From AA29 sp041481445 (GTDB lineage Bacteria; Acidobacteriota; Vicinamibacteria; Fen-336), in the NCBI GenBank assembly GCA_041481445.1, contig JBGPBV010000225.1, positions 1 through 8,869 of the forward strand: a stretch of DNA of 8,869 nucleotides. The letters are read 5' to 3'. Position numbers and translations under genes: made by a program. The notes beneath the pieces were generated by a model, which made no database searches, was not told where the DNA came from, and saw nothing but the letters and a program-made list of their open reading frames with translations. Shown one piece after another: positions 6,366 to 8,869 of the stretch (position 1 is its first letter; each line of letters opens with the position of its first letter).

Positions 6366-7334
6366 GTGAGCTCTCCCGGCTGTCCCCGCTGCGGCGCCCC
6401 CCGCGCCCCCGGCCCCGAGTGCCCGCATTGCGGCGTCGTGTACGCGCGGGCGGAGCGGCGGGCGGAGCGTCCCCGCTCCGATCCGGAGGATCAGGCTGCG
6501 TCCTCCGGCGCCTTGCCGCCGCCGGTCCCCCGGATGCCTTCGGCGGCGGCGACATGGGCCCATGGGAACCAGCTCGCCGCCGCCCGCTCGGAGCTGACCC
6601 TGGCCCGGTTCGCGGTGCCGGCGGCCCTCGTCGTCGGCTGGGTGGCGGGGTCCACCGACCTCGGGCGCTTCGTCCTGCGCACGCTCCTGGGTGGGATGTG
6701 GCTGCACGAGCTCGGGCACGCGGTCGCGGCCTGGCTGTGCGGCTTCCCCGCCTTCCCCGGGCCCTGGTTCACGAGCGTCGGCGAGGAGCGGTCGGCCTTC
6801 TTCGCCTTCGCGATCGCGGCCGGGCTCGGCTATGCGATCTGGCGCGGCCGCTCCACCGAGGACCGCGTGCTGTTCGCGGGCGCGGTCGCCCTCCTGGCCG
6901 TCCAGCTCTTCGCCACCCTCCTGCTCCGGGAGCGCACCGCGCACACGTTCATCACCTTCGCCGGCGACGCCGGGGGCCTCGTCTTCGGGACGGCGGCCAT
7001 GGCCGCCTTCTTCGTCCCGCCCGAGCACAAGCTCCACCGCGACTGGGTGCGCTGGGGCCTCGTCGTCATCGGGGCCGCCTCCTTCGTGGACGCGTTCCAG
7101 GGGTGGTGGTGGGCACGCCACGACGTGGACGCCATCGGGTTCGGCGAGCAGTCCGGCTCGGACCTCGACCCGACGAAGCTGGCCCAGGCGGGCTGGGGCG
7201 CGGACACGATGATCCACCGCTACCTCGGCCTGGGCGTGCTCTGCCTGCTCGCCCTCGCGGTCCTGCAGGTGAGGCACGTGCGGCGGACGCGCGCGGCGCT
7301 CTTCGCCCTCGAGTCCGCCGACGTCAGTCCGTGA
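6366..7334 (+). CDS. Zinc-ribbon membrane protein with HELGH motif (M50-like metalloprotease)
   Basis: A 322-residue multi-pass protein. A zinc ribbon opens it: C6-P-R-C9 and C19-P-H-C22. A charged, Pro-rich linker (about 28-65) leads to about seven hydrophobic segments (near 80-97, 104-127, 143-158, 166-187, 194-217, 229-246 and 283-303). The second carries HELGH at 114-118 (WLHELGHAVAAWLCG), the HExxH zinc site of M50 / site-2-type intramembrane proteases: H114 and H118 as ligands, E115 as the catalytic base. D201 in FAGDAGG, inside a later helix, is a candidate third ligand. The family would cut substrates within or near the membrane; the substrate is unknown. The GTG at 6366 is the only initiator left, because TAG at 6348-6350 is in frame upstream; no good Shine-Dalgarno is visible. 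The gene is divergent from padR. Alternative: an inactive HExxH membrane protein. Confidence 0.8.
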   Translation: MSSPGCPRCGAPRAPGPECPHCGVVYARAERRAERPRSDPEDQAASSGALPPPVPRMPSAAATWAHGNQLAAARSELTLARFAVPAALVVGWVAGSTDLGRFVLRTLLGGMWLHELGHAVAAWLCGFPAFPGPWFTSVGEERSAFFAFAIAAGLGYAIWRGRSTEDRVLFAGAVALLAVQLFATLLLRERTAHTFITFAGDAGGLVFGTAAMAAFFVPPEHKLHRDWVRWGLVVIGAASFVDAFQGWWWARHDVDAIGFGEQSGSDLDPTKLAQAGWGADTMIHRYLGLGVLCLLALAVLQVRHVRRTRAALFALESADVSP

Positions 7335-7899
7335 GCTTGGACTCGATGCGCGAGTCGGGCACCAGCCAGAGCATCGCGACGCCGACGTAGATGGCGTCCG
7401 AGATCCACTGGTTCACGAAGGCGAGCGGGATCGCGACCATGTAGAGGGCCAGCGAGACCCTGCCCTTGGTGTCGTTCCCGAGCGCGTCCTTGAGCCGCGA
7501 CGTCGGCCCCTGCGCCGCCACCAGGAGCTCCTTCAGGATCGTGTAGGCGACGGCGGCCATGAGCAGGACGGCGCCGTAGACCGCGGTCGGCACCGGCGCG
7601 AAGTGGTTCTCCCCCATCCAGCCCGTCACGAAGGGGATGAGCGAGAGCCAGAACAGCAGGTGCAGGTTCGCCCACAGGACCTTGCCGTTGATCCGGTGGG
7701 CGGCGTGGAGCATGTGATGGTGGTTGTTCCAGTAGATGCCCAGGAACACGAAGCTCAGGACGTAGGTCAGGAACACCGGGAGCAGGGGGCGCAGGGCGGC
7801 GGCGTCGGCGCCTTCCGGGACCTTCAGCTCCAGCACCATGATCGTGATCAGGATGGCGATCACGCCGTCGCTGAAGGCCTCGAGCCGGCCCTTGGTCAT
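7324..7899 (-). CDS. TMEM175-family (DUF1211) putative potassium channel protein
   Basis: A 191-residue integral membrane protein. The N-terminus MTKGRLEAFSDGVIAILITIMVL carries the family signature R-x-x-x-F-S-D (R5, F9, S10, D11) in the first helix. About six helices follow (near 11-26, 40-56, 74-93, 105-128, 147-164 and 167-181), and the conserved WNNHHHMLHAAHRING segment sits at 57-72. Bacterial members carry one six-helix repeat and assemble as tetramers that conduct potassium; that activity is taken from the family and not shown here. The ATG at 7899 lacks a good Shine-Dalgarno but gives the usual family N-terminus. The gene starts 16 bases after the stop of the tail-tube-like gene on the same strand, so read-through transcription is likely. 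Its last 11 bases overlap the end of the convergent zinc-ribbon gene. Confidence 0.92.
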   Translation of the reverse strand: MTKGRLEAFSDGVIAILITIMVLELKVPEGADAAALRPLLPVFLTYVLSFVFLGIYWNNHHHMLHAAHRINGKVLWANLHLLFWLSLIPFVTGWMGENHFAPVPTAVYGAVLLMAAVAYTILKELLVAAQGPTSRLKDALGNDTKGRVSLALYMVAIPLAFVNQWISDAIYVGVAMLWLVPDSRIESKLTD

Positions 7900-7915
7900 C
7901 CCGCGGCGGGCGAGG

Positions 7916-8851
7916 CTAGCAGGCGGCGGTGCCCTTCCCGAAGCTGAAGGTCATGCTCTCGCAATACATCTCCGCCTTGACGCGCTTGATGGCGTCCGCG
8001 CCCGCCTCGCTCTTGTCCGACGTCAGCCTGAAGATCCCGAGGCCGAAGAAGTTGATCGTGAACAGGACCTGGGCGAGGTTGGGGGTCAGGAATTCGAGCG
8101 TGCCCGTCTTCTCGGCGCCCGCGTCGTTCATTCCCTTGATGACGAAGCTCTCGTGCCAGTCGTAGAAGGACTGCGCGAAGGACTCGGCGAGCGTGACCAC
8201 GAGGTTCGGGAACTCGAGCGGACCCAGTTGGAACGGCTCGCGCTCCGATCCCACCTGGTCGCGGGCGACCTTCTGTTTGACGGTGAGGGCCTCGACCTTG
8301 TTGACGTGCGTGCAGTCGAGGTCGGCGATCTGGAGCTTGAAGTTGGCGGGCAGCCAGGGCTTCTGCTTGTTGCTGGCGCAGGGCGTGATCACCTGCCCGC
8401 TCCCCTTCTTCAGCCGGGTGTGATCGGGAGAGAACTTCAGGGTCATCTTCGCCGCATCCTTGCTCGCGGCGTCGAGGGCGGGCATCGAGAACTCGGTGAT
8501 GAGCGCCTCGAAGAAGTCGAGGCGGGACAGCTCCTTGAACTGCAAATCGGTGGCGTGGATGGACCCGTCCCTCGGCGTGTTCTTCTCGCCGCAGCCGAGG
8601 AAGTTCTGGATCCAGTCGTAGAAGGCGGTGCTCATCCCCGTCCCACAGGAGATGGACATGTCCTCGTACTTGACGTTGCCCAGGTGCTTCCGCCGGAGGC
8701 ATCCCTCCTGGGGAGCCTCGGTGACGACCTCGGCGGTCGCGCCGCCCCCTTCGACCGAGTCGAGCCATCCCGCCATCGTCCCGTCGAGGTCGATGGCGAA
8801 ATTGGAGCTCTGGAACTTTCGAACTGCCGTCTCCCTCACCCCGGTCCCCAC
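7916..8851 (-). CDS. Tandem phage tail-tube-like (T4 gp19-type) protein
   Basis: About 311 residues, roughly twice the length of a usual tail-tube protein, and it reads as two copies of that fold. Copy A: NFAIDLDGTMAGWLDSVEGG (17-36), then GNVKYEDMSISCGTGMSTAFYDWI (58-81) and a C-terminal part with ALDAASKDAAKMTLKFSPD (125-143). Copy B: NFKLQIADLDCTHVNKVEAL (170-189), then EFPNLVVTLAESFAQSFYDW (213-232) and ADAIKRVKAEMYCESMTFSF (285-304). Both contain the strand followed by FYDW and a final amphipathic strand, as in gp19-like tube proteins of phage tails and contractile injection systems. Seven cysteines (51, 69, 87, 158, 180, 297, 311) are unusual for that family. GTG at 8851 is used; GTG at 8839 is equally possible, and the frame is open to the window edge, so the true start may lie outside. 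No signal peptide is visible, and no sheath, baseplate or spike gene is nearby. Function unknown. Confidence 0.7.
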   Translation of the reverse strand: MGTGVRETAVRKFQSSNFAIDLDGTMAGWLDSVEGGGATAEVVTEAPQEGCLRRKHLGNVKYEDMSISCGTGMSTAFYDWIQNFLGCGEKNTPRDGSIHATDLQFKELSRLDFFEALITEFSMPALDAASKDAAKMTLKFSPDHTRLKKGSGQVITPCASNKQKPWLPANFKLQIADLDCTHVNKVEALTVKQKVARDQVGSEREPFQLGPLEFPNLVVTLAESFAQSFYDWHESFVIKGMNDAGAEKTGTLEFLTPNLAQVLFTINFFGLGIFRLTSDKSEAGADAIKRVKAEMYCESMTFSFGKGTAAC

Positions 8852-8869
8852 CGGCGCCCCGGGGGCGGC

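Noticed and set aside
7916..8851. Prophage or contractile injection system locus
   Set aside because: Only a tube-like protein is present. No sheath, baseplate, spike, terminase, capsid, integrase or AAA ATPase is seen in the window.

Overview
The window is very GC-rich, gene-dense DNA with almost exclusively G/C-ending codons. It resembles a soil or sediment Gram-negative bacterium of the Acidobacteriota / Myxococcota / Rokubacteria kind. The PadR + duplicated FtsX permease pair (the 'acidobacterial' ADOP type) and the Tat-exported amidase fit such a host, but taxonomy cannot be fixed from this stretch. I see no rRNA, tRNA, CRISPR array, insertion sequence or attachment site. No gene-free stretch exceeds about 115 bases.

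Layout. (1) Bases 1-948, minus: the N-terminal two thirds of a phytoene-dehydrogenase-like FAD oxidoreductase, cut by the window edge. (2) Bases 1001-2812, plus, divergent from it across 52 bases: a Tat-exported amidase-signature hydrolase with an intact Ser-cisSer-Lys triad. (3) Bases 2906-3220, plus: a 104-residue TM2-like membrane protein behind a near-perfect Shine-Dalgarno. (4) Bases 3251-6252, minus, convergent with (3) across a GC-rich hairpin: a two-gene operon with a PadR-family repressor first and an 888-residue ADOP-type FtsX/MacB permease two bases after its stop. A candidate sigma-70 promoter and a palindromic candidate operator lie upstream of padR. (5) Bases 6366-7334, plus, divergent from padR: a membrane protein with an N-terminal zinc ribbon and a membrane-embedded HELGH motif, probably an M50-like site-2-type metalloprotease. 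(6) Bases 7324-7899, minus: a TMEM175-family (DUF1211) channel-like protein whose stop overlaps the end of (5) by 11 bases. (7) Bases 7916-8851, minus, just upstream of (6): a cysteine-rich protein that reads as two tandem copies of the phage/contractile-injection tail-tube (T4 gp19-like) fold, with no other phage or injection-system gene beside it.

Only padR-ADOP is a clear functional unit: a PadR repressor that probably controls its own operon and a permease without an ATPase in the window. The others look like independent genes, several for envelope functions. The most unusual items are the free-standing tandem tail-tube-like protein and the zinc-ribbon/HExxH membrane protein.
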